Part shown: positions 40,507 to 49,010 of the stretch, in pieces
Layout of the letters: every line of letters begins with the position of its first letter
How positions within the stretch are numbered: the stretch's first letter is position 1
DNA from: S015-6 sp964479535
Lineage (GTDB): Bacteria; Desulfobacterota; DSWW01
Reading direction: 5' to 3'
Length of the DNA: 64,000 nucleotides
Assembly: GCA_964479535.1 (NCBI GenBank)
Contig: CAYZMM010000035.1
Coordinates: 1 to 64,000 of the forward strand
Notes under the pieces: generated by a model
The model's input: the letters and a program-made list of their open reading frames with translations, nothing else
Told to the model about the DNA's origin: nothing
The model's database searches: none
Position numbers and translations under genes: made by a program

Positions 40507-40826
40507 CAGGCCGTCCGAGAACACCCATCGAATCCCCATTGCGTCACCTTGCATATCTGGAGCAAATCGGCGGCTTCGCCAATTTCGTCACGAACAGTCT
40601 GGTCGGCGACAGGAAGCCATCCCCGTGCTTGCTCGGGAGCACTGGAGTTGTACCGTGCTGGACCGGGTTCCCTCGGAGATTTGCGCCGGGCGATCCCCGC
40701 CTTCGCGGCGACATGCTTTGTAGGGGGAGGGAGAGACGGAGCCCAAGCAAATCGGAGAGGGAACCCGGTCCAGCACGGTACAAAGAGGCCCCCTCGAGGG
40801 GCAAGGGGCATTGCGGACGTAAGCTG
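40507..40826. other. Non-coding repeat relic between priA and a small membrane gene
   Basis: This 320-base gap has no credible gene. It holds the long inverted repeat described separately (40648-40783). The flanking 40545-40620 can be read in several frames without stops, a trait of spurious frames over repetitive elements. I regard it as a decayed mobile or REP-like element. Confidence 0.45.
40648..40783. repeat. 27-bp perfect inverted repeat spanning 136 bp
   Basis: The left arm 40648-40674 (TTGTACCGTGCTGGACCGGG plus TTCCCTC) and right arm 40757-40783 are exact reverse complements. Inward, the match goes on imperfectly (GAGATTTGCGCCGGGC against the complement of GCCCAAGCAAATC). The middle contains G-rich GTAGGGGGAGGGAGAG. 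This is MITE- or REP-like; no open frame inside encodes a transposase. Confidence 0.65.
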
Positions 40827-41093
40827 TCAATCTTCGGAAACGAAGGAGAAGAGAGCGAAGAGCAGGAGGAGGAAGCCGCTGAGAAAGTAGAGGAGCAGGA
40901 AAGGGCTCGATCCTTCGAAGCTCGCGAAGAACACCTCTTTGTTGTAAATGAAGCCCCAGTAGAAGGTGAAGCAGAAGGTGATCGAAAGACCCAGCTTGTA
41001 TCTCGCAAAGAGCAGACAGAAGGATAGGAGTGCGATGAAAAGGGCCATGTGGGCCACCGGAATCGTCAGCTGCATTTCTTGTAGGTTTTCCAT
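40827..41093 (-). CDS. Small membrane protein, about three TM helices
   Basis: The product is 88 residues, mostly hydrophobic: VAHMALFIALLSFCLLFARYK, LGLSITFCFTFYWGFIYN and LLLYFLSGFLLLLFALFSFV. A short loop (KEVFFASFEGSS) joins helices two and three. No family is recognised. ATG 41093 lacks a strong SD; ATG 41075 (MQLT) is the alternative. Codon choice (many TTC, CTT, ATC) is normal for membrane genes. It is divergent from the secreted protein gene at 41442. Confidence 0.65.
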   Translation of the reverse strand: MENLQEMQLTIPVAHMALFIALLSFCLLFARYKLGLSITFCFTFYWGFIYNKEVFFASFEGSSPFLLLYFLSGFLLLLFALFSFVSED

Positions 41094-41441
41094 GGTGCGT
41101 GTGCCGTTCCTGAAACGTCTCAACAGATGACGTCCCTCCAAACAGCAAAGTACGTGCCAAGCGCGCCTTCCTGGTCCCGGCAAGTCCCGGGGGTCCGTAC
41201 CCGGGCATGGATGAGTCTCTCTAAGTTGACCGCCTGTTTGGTTCTGTGTCACCATGGGAAGCCCGCAGGCAAGGGCCCTCTCCCTGCTCGCGCGCATGGG
41301 CTGGCGCTTGCTGGTTACATTTTTCGACTTCTGGTTTCATTTTTCGTCCGTGCTTTCCGTCTTCCCGGGCCCGGTCTTCCCGTATATACCCGGCCTGCAA
41401 CACAGAACACCGGGCTGTACAGAAGGGGAACCGACAAACGG
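41094..41441. other. Divergent intergenic region, no gene seen
   Basis: The 348-base gap between two divergent genes contains an AT-rich pocket (41317-41346, TTACATTTTTCGACTTCTGG onward) that may carry promoter elements, and a short palindrome CCGGGCCCGG-like near 41365. No frame with convincing start and composition is present. Confidence 0.4.
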
Positions 41442-42356
41442 ATGGTCCTTTCGAGAATCAAGATGCCAGCGCTCACTTGCCCTTTGGTGGCGGTGCTTTT
41501 CCTCGTCGCAACGGCGCCCTCGGCCCATGCCGCATCGACGGCTGTGGTGGTCGTTCCCGACAAGCTCTGCTTTCCCGGCGAGGAGATCCATATAGAGGCG
41601 ACCCTCCACAGAAGCGGTCTCCTCGGCCTCTTCAAGAGTGGAATTCAAGGAGAACTGCTGCGATTCATCGATCCGCAGGGGGAGAGGATCCGCGACCTTC
41701 TCACCGATCCTTCCGGGTCGGCACGGATCCGTTACACCGCCGGGGCACCCGGTCGCTACCCGATCACGGTTCGCCTCCTTGACAACCCCCGTTACGCCGC
41801 CGAACCTGCTACGGGGAATGTGTTCGTACGGGACACGAAGGTCCCCCTCCTGTTCGTCACTGTCGAGGCGGGGCTCATGCCCGCGGCCCCTTCACCCCTG
41901 CTCGCCAGAGACCCGGAATCGGTGAAGGCCGAGCCGGGTTCGCAGAAGGCCCTGTCGGAGGTCGCCCCCTGCTACATGCCGGTCTATCTCACCCAGACGG
42001 CAGGGCCGTCCTCGGCCAAGATCCGATCCTGGCTGGAGCAGAGGGGATATCCCGTCGGCCCCATCTTCCTTCTGGATCGGCCCCTGATGGCAGGCGTACT
42101 TTCCGAAGCCCCTCCGCCGGATACGGACGTGCTCGAGTCTCTGTGGAAAGAACGTTCGTTGCCCGCATACCTGTTGACACGCGATTCCGTCTTGGCCAAG
42201 GCTGCAGCTGACAAGGGGATAAGGGTCCTGCTGCTCGAGCCGAAAAGCTCGGAAGACCAGGACGCTTCCTCTCAAGAAGCAAAGGGCGAGAGGGACAAGA
42301 TCACCTACGTTCAGGAATGGTCGAAGGTTGCGGAAACATGCAGTTGCGAGCAATAG
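41442..42356 (+). CDS. Secreted protein: Ig-like domain plus degenerate HAD/App1-like domain
   Basis: A 304-residue protein with a signal peptide (LTCPLVAVLFLVATAPSAHAA). Residues ~35-135 form an Ig-like beta-domain (CFPGEEIHIEATL ... GSARIRYTAGAPGRYPITVRL). The rest recalls the LNS2/App1 HAD fold: VPLLFVTVEAGLM where the catalytic DxDxT strand would be, MPVYLTQTAGPSSAKIRSWLEQRGYPVGP, and a final TRDSVLAKAAADKGIRVLLLEP. The nucleophilic Asp residues are absent, so it may be an inactive, ligand-binding pseudo-enzyme. The tail after residue 280 is polar with CSC. ATG 41442 or 41463. The fold reading is my own and tentative. Confidence 0.62.
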   Translation: MVLSRIKMPALTCPLVAVLFLVATAPSAHAASTAVVVVPDKLCFPGEEIHIEATLHRSGLLGLFKSGIQGELLRFIDPQGERIRDLLTDPSGSARIRYTAGAPGRYPITVRLLDNPRYAAEPATGNVFVRDTKVPLLFVTVEAGLMPAAPSPLLARDPESVKAEPGSQKALSEVAPCYMPVYLTQTAGPSSAKIRSWLEQRGYPVGPIFLLDRPLMAGVLSEAPPPDTDVLESLWKERSLPAYLLTRDSVLAKAAADKGIRVLLLEPKSSEDQDASSQEAKGERDKITYVQEWSKVAETCSCEQ

Positions 42357-42423
42357 ATGAGCCGATAGCGTGGAATCGGTCATCGAAGAACCGTAGAGAT
42401 CCTATTACGGGGAGAAAGGACTC

Positions 42424-42870
42424 ATGAAGAGCTTGAGAGAAATCATCGCAGACCCGGCCGTATCCGAATCGGTGGTTGCCGACGGCCTCCGGGTGCTCGA
42501 CGAGGAGATCGCGAGACGTTCCGGCATGGGGGGCATGGCGATCAAGGCGGCGTACAAGGTCGTCAAGAACGTCCAGGGGGGTCGAACCCTGGAGAAGGCT
42601 GTCCGGGTTCTCATGCCCGCGTTCATCGAGAAGCTGGATCCCTACTATGCCGGCTTCCAGCAGGAGAAGGAGGGAAAGACCTGGGAGGAGTACCTCAGGC
42701 CTCACTACGGCGCGATCGCCAACGAGCTGCTCGCCGTTACAGACCGCAAGGTACGGTCCACGGACAACCGCGCCGTTCGCGGGGCTTACGACAAGCTCCG
42801 GCCAAGGGCGAACAAGGAGGTCATGGCCTCTCTTCCCGCACTGACACGGATGATGGAAAAGTATATCTAG
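42424..42870 (+). CDS. DUF6918-like protein
   Basis: The product is 148 residues, soluble and helical. SESVVADGLRVLDEEIARRSGMGGMAIKAAYKVVKNVQGG resembles the group annotated DUF6918 (VxLIDxEVxxKSGLSGxAxKxAYxxVKK), known mainly from actinobacteria, with function unknown. The second half has ALLPxF-like VLMPAFIEKLDPYYAGFQQEKEG. SD GGAGAAAGGA precedes ATG 42424. It lies 67 bases behind the secreted Ig/HAD-like gene and may be in its transcript. Confidence 0.68.
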   Translation: MKSLREIIADPAVSESVVADGLRVLDEEIARRSGMGGMAIKAAYKVVKNVQGGRTLEKAVRVLMPAFIEKLDPYYAGFQQEKEGKTWEEYLRPHYGAIANELLAVTDRKVRSTDNRAVRGAYDKLRPRANKEVMASLPALTRMMEKYI

Positions 42871-42905
42871 CTTCGGATCTTACAACCCACTCCAGACCCG
42901 CCCCT

Positions 42906-43652
42906 TCACTTCTTGTTCTGTAACTCGTACAGCTTGGCGTACTTGACGAACTCGTGAAATGCGGACAGCACGCTGGCAACCAAGCCCGGGATTCCGTCCA
43001 GGAAACCCCGCTTCCCCACGTACTGCTGCAGAAACATGAACACGGGGCTCCCCAGCAGCCGGGCAAGGGAAAAGGTCCTGCCGGATCTGGCGAGCGAATC
43101 GGCGCTCAGGGTCGTATACGTTTGAATGGTCTGCAGGTGGTCCCGGATACTCAGAAAGGAATAGTGGAGCAACGGGTTCTTCAGGGTTCCGCCAGGTCCG
43201 TCCAGAAGAACCGTCTCGTGAACGTCGTGTTGGCTCCAGCGCCCGAGGGACTTGCGGAACAGCCGGACCTTGAAATCCGGATACCAGCAATGGTGTAGAA
43301 ACCGTCCCAGGTAGTAGGCCCTTCTCGGCACCCGGTAGCCGGCAAGGGCGGGTTCGCCGGCCAGCAGGGAACGAATCTCGTCGGCCAACTCGGGACTCAC
43401 GACCTCATCCGCGTCCAGACTCAAGACCCAAGGATGAGAGGCATGCTGGAGAGCGATCGTCTTCTGGCGCGCATAGCCCTGCCACCCATGCTGAAAGACT
43501 CTGGCCGTGTACTTCCGGGCGATCTCGAGAGTACGGTCCGTGGAAAAGGAGTCCACCACCACGATCTCGTCCGCCCACTCGACAGCGGACAAGCACTTCT
43601 CCAGAATCGCTTCCTCGTTGAAACAGATGATGACGACCGAGAGCTTGGCCAT
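42906..43652 (-). CDS. Family 2 glycosyltransferase, LPS-core type
   Basis: A 248-residue GT2 enzyme with LSVVIICFNEEAILEKCLSAVEWADEIVVVDSFSTDRT at the N-terminus, metal-site LSLDADEVVSPELADEI near residue 78, YWYP-like HHCWYPDFKVRLFRKSLGRW and HDVHETV near 140-145. This is the LpxC/WaaE/KdtX-like beta-1,4-glucosyltransferase group that decorates the LPS inner core, peripheral to the inner membrane. ATG 43652 follows AAGGGGACCC. Sugar donor and acceptor are not certain. Confidence 0.85.
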   Translation of the reverse strand: MAKLSVVIICFNEEAILEKCLSAVEWADEIVVVDSFSTDRTLEIARKYTARVFQHGWQGYARQKTIALQHASHPWVLSLDADEVVSPELADEIRSLLAGEPALAGYRVPRRAYYLGRFLHHCWYPDFKVRLFRKSLGRWSQHDVHETVLLDGPGGTLKNPLLHYSFLSIRDHLQTIQTYTTLSADSLARSGRTFSLARLLGSPVFMFLQQYVGKRGFLDGIPGLVASVLSAFHEFVKYAKLYELQNKK

Positions 43653-43660
43653 GGGTCCCC

Positions 43661-44176
43661 TTAGGAACGGGAACCGCGGAGGGGAGCTTTCTTGTGCTCA
43701 TCAAAGGCGTGCATGTGCTTTCCACCGTCCCAGAGCATGAAGAAGTCGGTAAGAACCTTGTTGTTCTTGTACATGTCCCTCGCCTGCAGCATTTGCGTCA
43801 TGATTTCGGTCAACCGATCGAATTCTTCCCGCATCTCCCGCAGGGTCGCTTCCAGGAGGTGTTCCGTCGTCTTGAAAGGATAGTTCTGCTCGACCATGTG
43901 CTGAGCCTCGACCAGGATGTTGGCCGCATGCATCAACGACGCGATCTTGGCACGCAACTGGAGTTCGTATACATTGGCAAGTATCTTCTGCGAGGGGTCG
44001 TCGGCCTTCTTGAACAGTTCGTCCCAACAGTACTTGGCGGCACGAAGCTCCGCTGCAACGATCTGGAAGAGGCCTTCGTACTCGATCTCGGACTTCATCA
44101 GGCTCTGGGCGCGGAGGATGTCGGCGAACATGTCCTTGATGAAATGGTTCATGTTCTGCTTCACATGCAGCTTCAT
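43661..44176 (-). CDS. Unknown helical protein, 171 aa
   Basis: I do not recognise this family. The product is almost entirely alpha-helical and soluble (KDMFADILRAQSLMKSEIEY, ELQLRAKIASLMHAANILVE, EATLREMREEFDRLTEIMTQ), with a basic, His-containing tail (GGKHMHAFDEHKKAPLRG). It could be a bundle protein or a regulator. Its promoter looks good, and its stop lies 8 bases from the GT2 start, so they form an operon. Start ATG 44176 has no strong SD; ATG 44152 is possible. Confidence 0.68.
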   Translation of the reverse strand: MKLHVKQNMNHFIKDMFADILRAQSLMKSEIEYEGLFQIVAAELRAAKYCWDELFKKADDPSQKILANVYELQLRAKIASLMHAANILVEAQHMVEQNYPFKTTEHLLEATLREMREEFDRLTEIMTQMLQARDMYKNNKVLTDFFMLWDGGKHMHAFDEHKKAPLRGSRS

Positions 44177-44248
44177 AGGGCAGGGCCTGCTACGAGTTGG
44201 TTCATCCTGGATGGGGCGAAAGGCGCGCTTCTACGCCACGATTTTTCC

Positions 44249-44278
44249 ATAATAGATAACTCCTGCGCGTCGTGTCAA
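44249..44278 (-). promoter_or_regulatory. Probable promoter of the helical-protein/GT2 operon
   Basis: On the minus strand TTGACA (44278-44273) and TATTAT (44254-44249) are spaced by 18 bases, a near-consensus sigma-70 promoter about 73 bases before the ATG. Confidence 0.55.
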
Positions 44279-44342
44279 GACTCGGGAGCCGGTACGTGCC
44301 CCTGACATTCGGAGGAAGCCGGGAACGGAGGATCACCCTTTC

Positions 44343-45335
44343 ATGTTGAAGATCGGACCCCTGTCCGTTCCGAGCCCCCTGGTCCTCGCTCCCATGGCGG
44401 GAATCACGGACACCTGCGCCCGGAGAATGGCGAAGCGGTTCGGAGCGGGCCTGGTGTACAGCGAGATGGTGAGCGCCGCAGGTCTGACGCGCAGGCAGCC
44501 GTCCACCCTCGACATGCTCGCCTTCCATGCGGAAGAGCTGCCTTTCGCTGTTCAAATTTTCGGGTCCGAGCCGGCCGAGATGGCGGAGGCGGCCCGGATT
44601 GCCGAGGACTCGGGTGCATCGATCGTGGACATCAACATGGGCTGCCCCGTCAAGCGGGTCTGCCGCACCGGGGCCGGGGCCGCATTGCTCTCCCGCCCGA
44701 GGCGGGTCCGGGAGATCCTGGAGGCCGTGAAGAAGGCGATCCGGTGCCCTCTCACGGTGAAGATGCGTCTCGGCTGGGATACGAGGGATCTTTCCGTCCT
44801 CGAGATCTCCCGAATCGCAGAGGAACAGGGGGTGGATGCGATCGCTCTCCACGCCCGAACCCGCGCACAGGGATACCGGGGCAACGCGGACTGGTCATGG
44901 ATGGCTCGCCTCAAGGAGGAACGAAAGATCCCCATCATCGGGAACGGCGATCTCACCAGCCCCCGCGGGTGTGTCGAGGCCCTGCGAAGCGGGTGCTGCG
45001 ACGCGGTCATGGTCGGCCGGGCCGCCCGGGGCAACCCCTGGATCTTCTCCCGGACGCTGCGCTCCCTGTCGGGCGAGGAGACGCCCCCTCCCTCTCTGGA
45101 ATCGCGCTTCGAGACCATCCTTCTTCACAAGGAATGGCTCTGCACCCAGTACGGGAAGGAACCGGGCTTGCGCAGGTTACGGTTTCTTCTGTTCCAGTAC
45201 GGCCGCGGACTGCCCCGGGCGGCCCGGTTCAGACAGCGGCTCGTCTCGGCACATGATGAGGCGTCACTGGAGGGCCTGCTGCGGGCCTACTTCGTGGCAG
45301 CCCCGTGGCAGGATTCGGTCCCGCCTCGACCTTAG
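44343..45335 (+). CDS. dusB: tRNA-dihydrouridine synthase (DusB-type)
   Basis: A 330-residue FMN enzyme that reduces uridine in tRNA. It has LVLAPMAGITDTCARRMAKRFG at the N-terminus, VQIFGSEPAEMAEAARI, the catalytic-Cys motif INMGCPVKRVCRTGAGAALL near residue 97, LHARTRAQGYRGNADW and IIGNGDLTSP, then DAVMVGRAARGNPWIF. The C-terminal helical tRNA-binding domain is shorter than in E. coli DusB. SD CGGAGGATCACC lies rather far (about 12 bases) from ATG 44343. Confidence 0.92.
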   Translation: MLKIGPLSVPSPLVLAPMAGITDTCARRMAKRFGAGLVYSEMVSAAGLTRRQPSTLDMLAFHAEELPFAVQIFGSEPAEMAEAARIAEDSGASIVDINMGCPVKRVCRTGAGAALLSRPRRVREILEAVKKAIRCPLTVKMRLGWDTRDLSVLEISRIAEEQGVDAIALHARTRAQGYRGNADWSWMARLKEERKIPIIGNGDLTSPRGCVEALRSGCCDAVMVGRAARGNPWIFSRTLRSLSGEETPPPSLESRFETILLHKEWLCTQYGKEPGLRRLRFLLFQYGRGLPRAARFRQRLVSAHDEASLEGLLRAYFVAAPWQDSVPPRP

Positions 45336-45359
45336 TGCTCCATCTCATGAATACGGTGG
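45331..45359. repeat. Dispersed 29-bp repeat, copy 1
   Basis: Bases 45331-45359 match 51853-51881 at 27 of 29 positions. It begins at the last codons of dusB (stop 45333-45335) and fills the gap before the convergent lipoprotein gene. Only the left end of the larger element seen at 51.9 kb is present here. Confidence 0.6.
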
Positions 45360-45391
45360 AAGTGCGGAAGGTAGGAGCCAAGAAGGGGTGT

Positions 45392-47593
45392 TCAGGGAAG
45401 AGGATCGCACGCCCGCGGATCCGTGGTCACGGTCAGGCCCAGAAGCAACCCCTCGTTCACGGCCACGAACTCCAGCAGGTGCAGAACCGCATGGCCCGTC
45501 ACCGATATGGCCCCTACGCAGACCCGATCCCCTTCCGTGACGGTCTTGCCCGTGAGATCCCAGGAGAACGCGTTTCTCGGAAGTTCCGGGACATCGTCTC
45601 GGGTAAGGTTGAAGGTGGGCTTCGGGTCCCCTTCTCCGGGAGGCTCCCCGTTCCAGAGGGCCTTGATCTCGTTGATCTCTGAAACGTTCGGGAATATGGT
45701 TGCCGCTACGACCAGACCGTCCGGGTCCACGATATCGCCGTTCTTCAAACCGGCCAGGATCACGTTCGGGCCCACGGTCTCCGGCAGGGAGACCGCAATC
45801 TGGAAGATTTCCTGGTCCGCTTCCGGTTCGAAAGCGATCTCGATACCGGAGAACTCCGCTGTGGGCAGGTCTTCCGGGTCCTCTACCTTTTCTCTTGCCA
45901 CCAGGACGCCGATCGTCTTGCTGATGTCCGGATCTGCAGCGTCGCCGGGATCGATGTGGATCCACTCCCAGGGGTCCCGTGGGTACTCTCCCCCCGCGTT
46001 CAGAGACTCCCAGTCCGGCGTCTCGGGCAGTGGGCAGGCCGCTTCGTTGCAGTAATCGCACCGCTCCTCCGGATCCTCGGGGTCCCCAGGCGCCCTGTAG
46101 GCACACCGGTAATGCGCCAACACGGGTGCGCCCCTGTCGTCGGCGGCCCGGGCACGCACACGCACTTCCTCGCCGATGGGCAGCTGCGCCTCCCGGTTCG
46201 TGTCGAGACGGGGGAAGATCTCCAGAACCTGAAGCTCCGGAACCTGATTCTCCGCCGTTGAGGGAGGGAATAGGACGGGGAGGGTCGTTCTCTTCCAGTT
46301 CCCCTGCATGTCGAGGGCCACCACCCCGATCGTGTTCGGAATCCCCCCATCCTCCACAGGTGCGTCCACCACCTCATCCCCGTTCCAATCCGAAACAAAG
46401 ACGATGGTTGCCGTGAAGCCGCCGGCAAGGGTGATCTGGTCCGGGTTGAAGTGGAGGAACCGGCCGGCCGTGCCTCCCGGCCCCTCGGCAAGGCTGAAAC
46501 CCAGCGTCCGAACCTCACCGCTGAAACTCTCCACGGTGCCGACCACGTTCTCCGCAGCGGAAGAGGCCTCGATCAACTCCTCCTCTTCCCCGTCCACCTC
46601 CAGGTTCGGCTCCTGCGTAACCACCTCGGGCGAGAAGATGAACTCGCGCAACACCTCTGAAGAACGAAAGACCCCGGTCTTCTGATCCGGTACGTCCTCG
46701 GCCGACACCGCGAAGCGAAAGACCGGTGCGTCGTCGTCGCCGGTCATCCCCTGCCGATCCCTCGGATCGAAGAGCTGGAACTGTTCTTCGAAGTTCCCTG
46801 ACGTTGCATCCCAGTTCAGGAAGGAATCGTCGTTCCACTTCACCAGAGATCGCCAAAGGGCGGTCGGTGGACCGTCCATTTCCACCCCTTCGGGAGCCTC
46901 GAGCCCAATTTGGAATACTTCATCGCCCGCGCCCAGGGCCAGAGCGTCGCCGGAGCGCAAGGGGGTGTCGAAACCTCCGCCGGTCGTTGTCTTCTTCCTG
47001 AGGGACCAGAGAAACGGATTCGGTTCCTCCGTCAGGCTGGTCACCCGCAGGATACGGTACTCCTCCAGAATTTGGATCGGATCCCCCTCAGAGTCCGGAA
47101 CCTGGAGGTCCTGCGCCTCCGAGACCTGAACCTGCAGCTCGTGTTCCTCGCCTTCGGCTGTCGACAGAGTCAACCGGAACAGGTCCCCTCGAATGAGTTT
47201 CGAGGCAGGCAGCAGGGGAGCACACTCGAAGAAGCCCGGGCCGGTCTCCTCGCATCTCATCTCACATTCGTAGAACTGGTTCTCCGCTTCGGTGCACTCG
47301 GTGAAGCCCTGCAGATCCACATCCGCGCGCTCGCCGATCCAGACGATTCGAGGGGAGACCACCGCCGTGTTGTCGGAGATGTTTCCTTGAACGCGGACGG
47401 GCGACTGAGCGGCGATCCCGCCGTTCTCGAGGGGCACCCAGGCCCCCTCCTCTCCCGGGGGAGAGTCCCAGTAGGAGAGACGCACATTCGTGATCTGCGG
47501 CGCCTCGGGGTTACCGCAGCCATAGGACAAGAGGGAAGCTAGCAAGAACGCCAAGCCGATGCCGATCGCTGCCCGATGGTGCCTCCTTCGCAT
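45392..47593 (-). CDS. Large hypothetical lipoprotein with Ig-like repeats
   Basis: The 733-residue product has a lipoprotein signal (AAIGIGLAFLLASLLSYGCG; lipidated Cys near residue 26). The mature part is acidic and beta-rich, with segments that look like tandem immunoglobulin/bacterial Ig domains, for example ITNVRLSYWDSPP with VRVQGNISDNTAVVSPRIVW, and later VPELQVLEIFPRLDTNREAQLPIGEEVRVRARAADDRGAPVLAHY. A Cys-rich segment (CDYCNEAACPLPE) is near residue 540. No enzyme motif is found. It is probably an outer-membrane surface or scaffold protein. ATG 47593 follows GGGAGAGAA. It is the last gene of the minus-strand housekeeping series. Confidence 0.75.
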   Translation of the reverse strand: MRRRHHRAAIGIGLAFLLASLLSYGCGNPEAPQITNVRLSYWDSPPGEEGAWVPLENGGIAAQSPVRVQGNISDNTAVVSPRIVWIGERADVDLQGFTECTEAENQFYECEMRCEETGPGFFECAPLLPASKLIRGDLFRLTLSTAEGEEHELQVQVSEAQDLQVPDSEGDPIQILEEYRILRVTSLTEEPNPFLWSLRKKTTTGGGFDTPLRSGDALALGAGDEVFQIGLEAPEGVEMDGPPTALWRSLVKWNDDSFLNWDATSGNFEEQFQLFDPRDRQGMTGDDDAPVFRFAVSAEDVPDQKTGVFRSSEVLREFIFSPEVVTQEPNLEVDGEEEELIEASSAAENVVGTVESFSGEVRTLGFSLAEGPGGTAGRFLHFNPDQITLAGGFTATIVFVSDWNGDEVVDAPVEDGGIPNTIGVVALDMQGNWKRTTLPVLFPPSTAENQVPELQVLEIFPRLDTNREAQLPIGEEVRVRARAADDRGAPVLAHYRCAYRAPGDPEDPEERCDYCNEAACPLPETPDWESLNAGGEYPRDPWEWIHIDPGDAADPDISKTIGVLVAREKVEDPEDLPTAEFSGIEIAFEPEADQEIFQIAVSLPETVGPNVILAGLKNGDIVDPDGLVVAATIFPNVSEINEIKALWNGEPPGEGDPKPTFNLTRDDVPELPRNAFSWDLTGKTVTEGDRVCVGAISVTGHAVLHLLEFVAVNEGLLLGLTVTTDPRACDPLP

Positions 47594-47640
47594 TTCTCTC
47601 CCATTTCTCCTTCGTCAGAAGGGAACCGCGGCGGCGACTT

Positions 47641-48978
47641 CTACCCCTCCCGTTCCCGCACCGCGTCGTGGAACAACGTGAGTTCCGGCTGGAAGATCAG
47701 ATCGACCGTTCCGATCGGTCCGTTTCTCTGCTTGCCGATGATCAGCTCGGCCTTGCCCCGGCACTCAGGCTTGTCCCGGAAGTAGAACTCCTCCCGGTAG
47801 ATGAAAGCGATCAGGTCCGCATCCTGTTCGATCGCCCCGGACTCGCGCAGGTCCGCCAGCATCGGTCGCTTGTCCGGCCGGTTCTCCACGCCCCGGTTCA
47901 GCTGTGAAAGGGCCAGAACCGGTATGCTCAGCTCCTTTGCCAGCTGCTTCAGAGAGCGGGAGATCTCGGAAATCTCCTGGACCCGATTCTCGACCTTGCC
48001 CGATCCCTGCATCAACTGAAGGTAGTCCACGATGACAAGCTCGATGTTGTGTTCCAGCTTCATCTGGCGAGCCTTGCCGCGCATCTCGCGGACGTGCATA
48101 CCCGGCGAGTCGTCGATGAAGATGGGGGCCCTGGAAAGCACATCAGCCGCCTTGGTGAGCTTCGGGAAGTCCGTCTTCTTCAAATACCCGGAACGTACCT
48201 TGGAGCCGTCGATCTTCGCCTCCGCGCAGAGCATGCGGGTGGCCAGCTGCTCCTTCGACATCTCCAAAGAGAAGACCGCGACGGGCACCTGTTCCCTCAC
48301 GGCCACGTTGCGGGCGATGTTCAGAGCGAGGGCGGTCTTTCCCATGCTCGGTCTTCCCGCAAGAATCACGAGATCCGAGCGCTGCAATCCGGCCGTCTTG
48401 TGGTCGAAATCCACGAATCCGGTCGGCACACCGGACGGTATTCCCTGCCTGTCGTAGAGCCGCTCGATCGATTCAAAGGTCTGGTTCAGCACCGTGCGGA
48501 GCGGCACGAAACCTTGTCTCTGCTGCCGGCGGGAGATCTCCAGGATGGCCTGTTCCGCCCGGTCGAGGAAGGATACCGCATCTTCCGGCTCCTCATAGCC
48601 TTGCCGGGCGACCTCGGTGGCGGCCTCGATGAGTTGTCGAAGGACGGATTTCTCTTTGACGATCCTGGCATAATAGAGGATGTTGGCAGCCGTCGGCACC
48701 TCGTCCGCCAGGGCGGCAAGGTAGACCGCCCCACCCACATCCTGCAACGTGCCCTTCCGGTTCACCTCCTCGGTGAGGGTGATCAGATCCACCGGATCGT
48801 TCCGCTCGAAGAGGTCGGTCATCGCCCGGTAGATCTTCCGGTGCGCGTCCCGGTAGAAGTCCTCGTCCAGGAGAATCTCCGTCACGTTGGGCATTGCCTG
48901 GTTTTCGAGCAGGATCCCCCCGAGGACTGAACGTTCCGCCTCCAGGTTCTGTGGGGGCACCCGTTCCAGAAAGCCCAT
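47641..48978 (-). CDS. dnaB: Replicative DNA helicase DnaB
   Basis: The 445-residue hexameric helicase has an N-terminal domain (PPQNLEAERSVLGGILLENQAM, YRAMTDLFERNDPVDLITLTEE), a linker, and a RecA-like core with Walker A LAGRPSMGKTALALNIARN near residue 208, SLEMSKEQLATRMLC, Walker B VIVDYLQLMQGSG and SQLNRGVENRPDKRPMLADLRESGAIEQDADL. It is full length with no intein. It follows rplI by 32 bases, the common ribosomal order. The likely loader is the DciA-like protein at 31652. Confidence 0.96.
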   Translation of the reverse strand: MGFLERVPPQNLEAERSVLGGILLENQAMPNVTEILLDEDFYRDAHRKIYRAMTDLFERNDPVDLITLTEEVNRKGTLQDVGGAVYLAALADEVPTAANILYYARIVKEKSVLRQLIEAATEVARQGYEEPEDAVSFLDRAEQAILEISRRQQRQGFVPLRTVLNQTFESIERLYDRQGIPSGVPTGFVDFDHKTAGLQRSDLVILAGRPSMGKTALALNIARNVAVREQVPVAVFSLEMSKEQLATRMLCAEAKIDGSKVRSGYLKKTDFPKLTKAADVLSRAPIFIDDSPGMHVREMRGKARQMKLEHNIELVIVDYLQLMQGSGKVENRVQEISEISRSLKQLAKELSIPVLALSQLNRGVENRPDKRPMLADLRESGAIEQDADLIAFIYREEFYFRDKPECRGKAELIIGKQRNGPIGTVDLIFQPELTLFHDAVREREG

Positions 48979-49010
48979 ACACCGCGTCCCTCAATTGGGT
49001 GGGAACCGCT

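Noticed and set aside
40544..41008. Open frames in both strands over the 40.65-kb inverted repeat
   Set aside because: Several frames stay open only because the sequence is repetitive and GC-rich. None has start, ribosome site and domain together.
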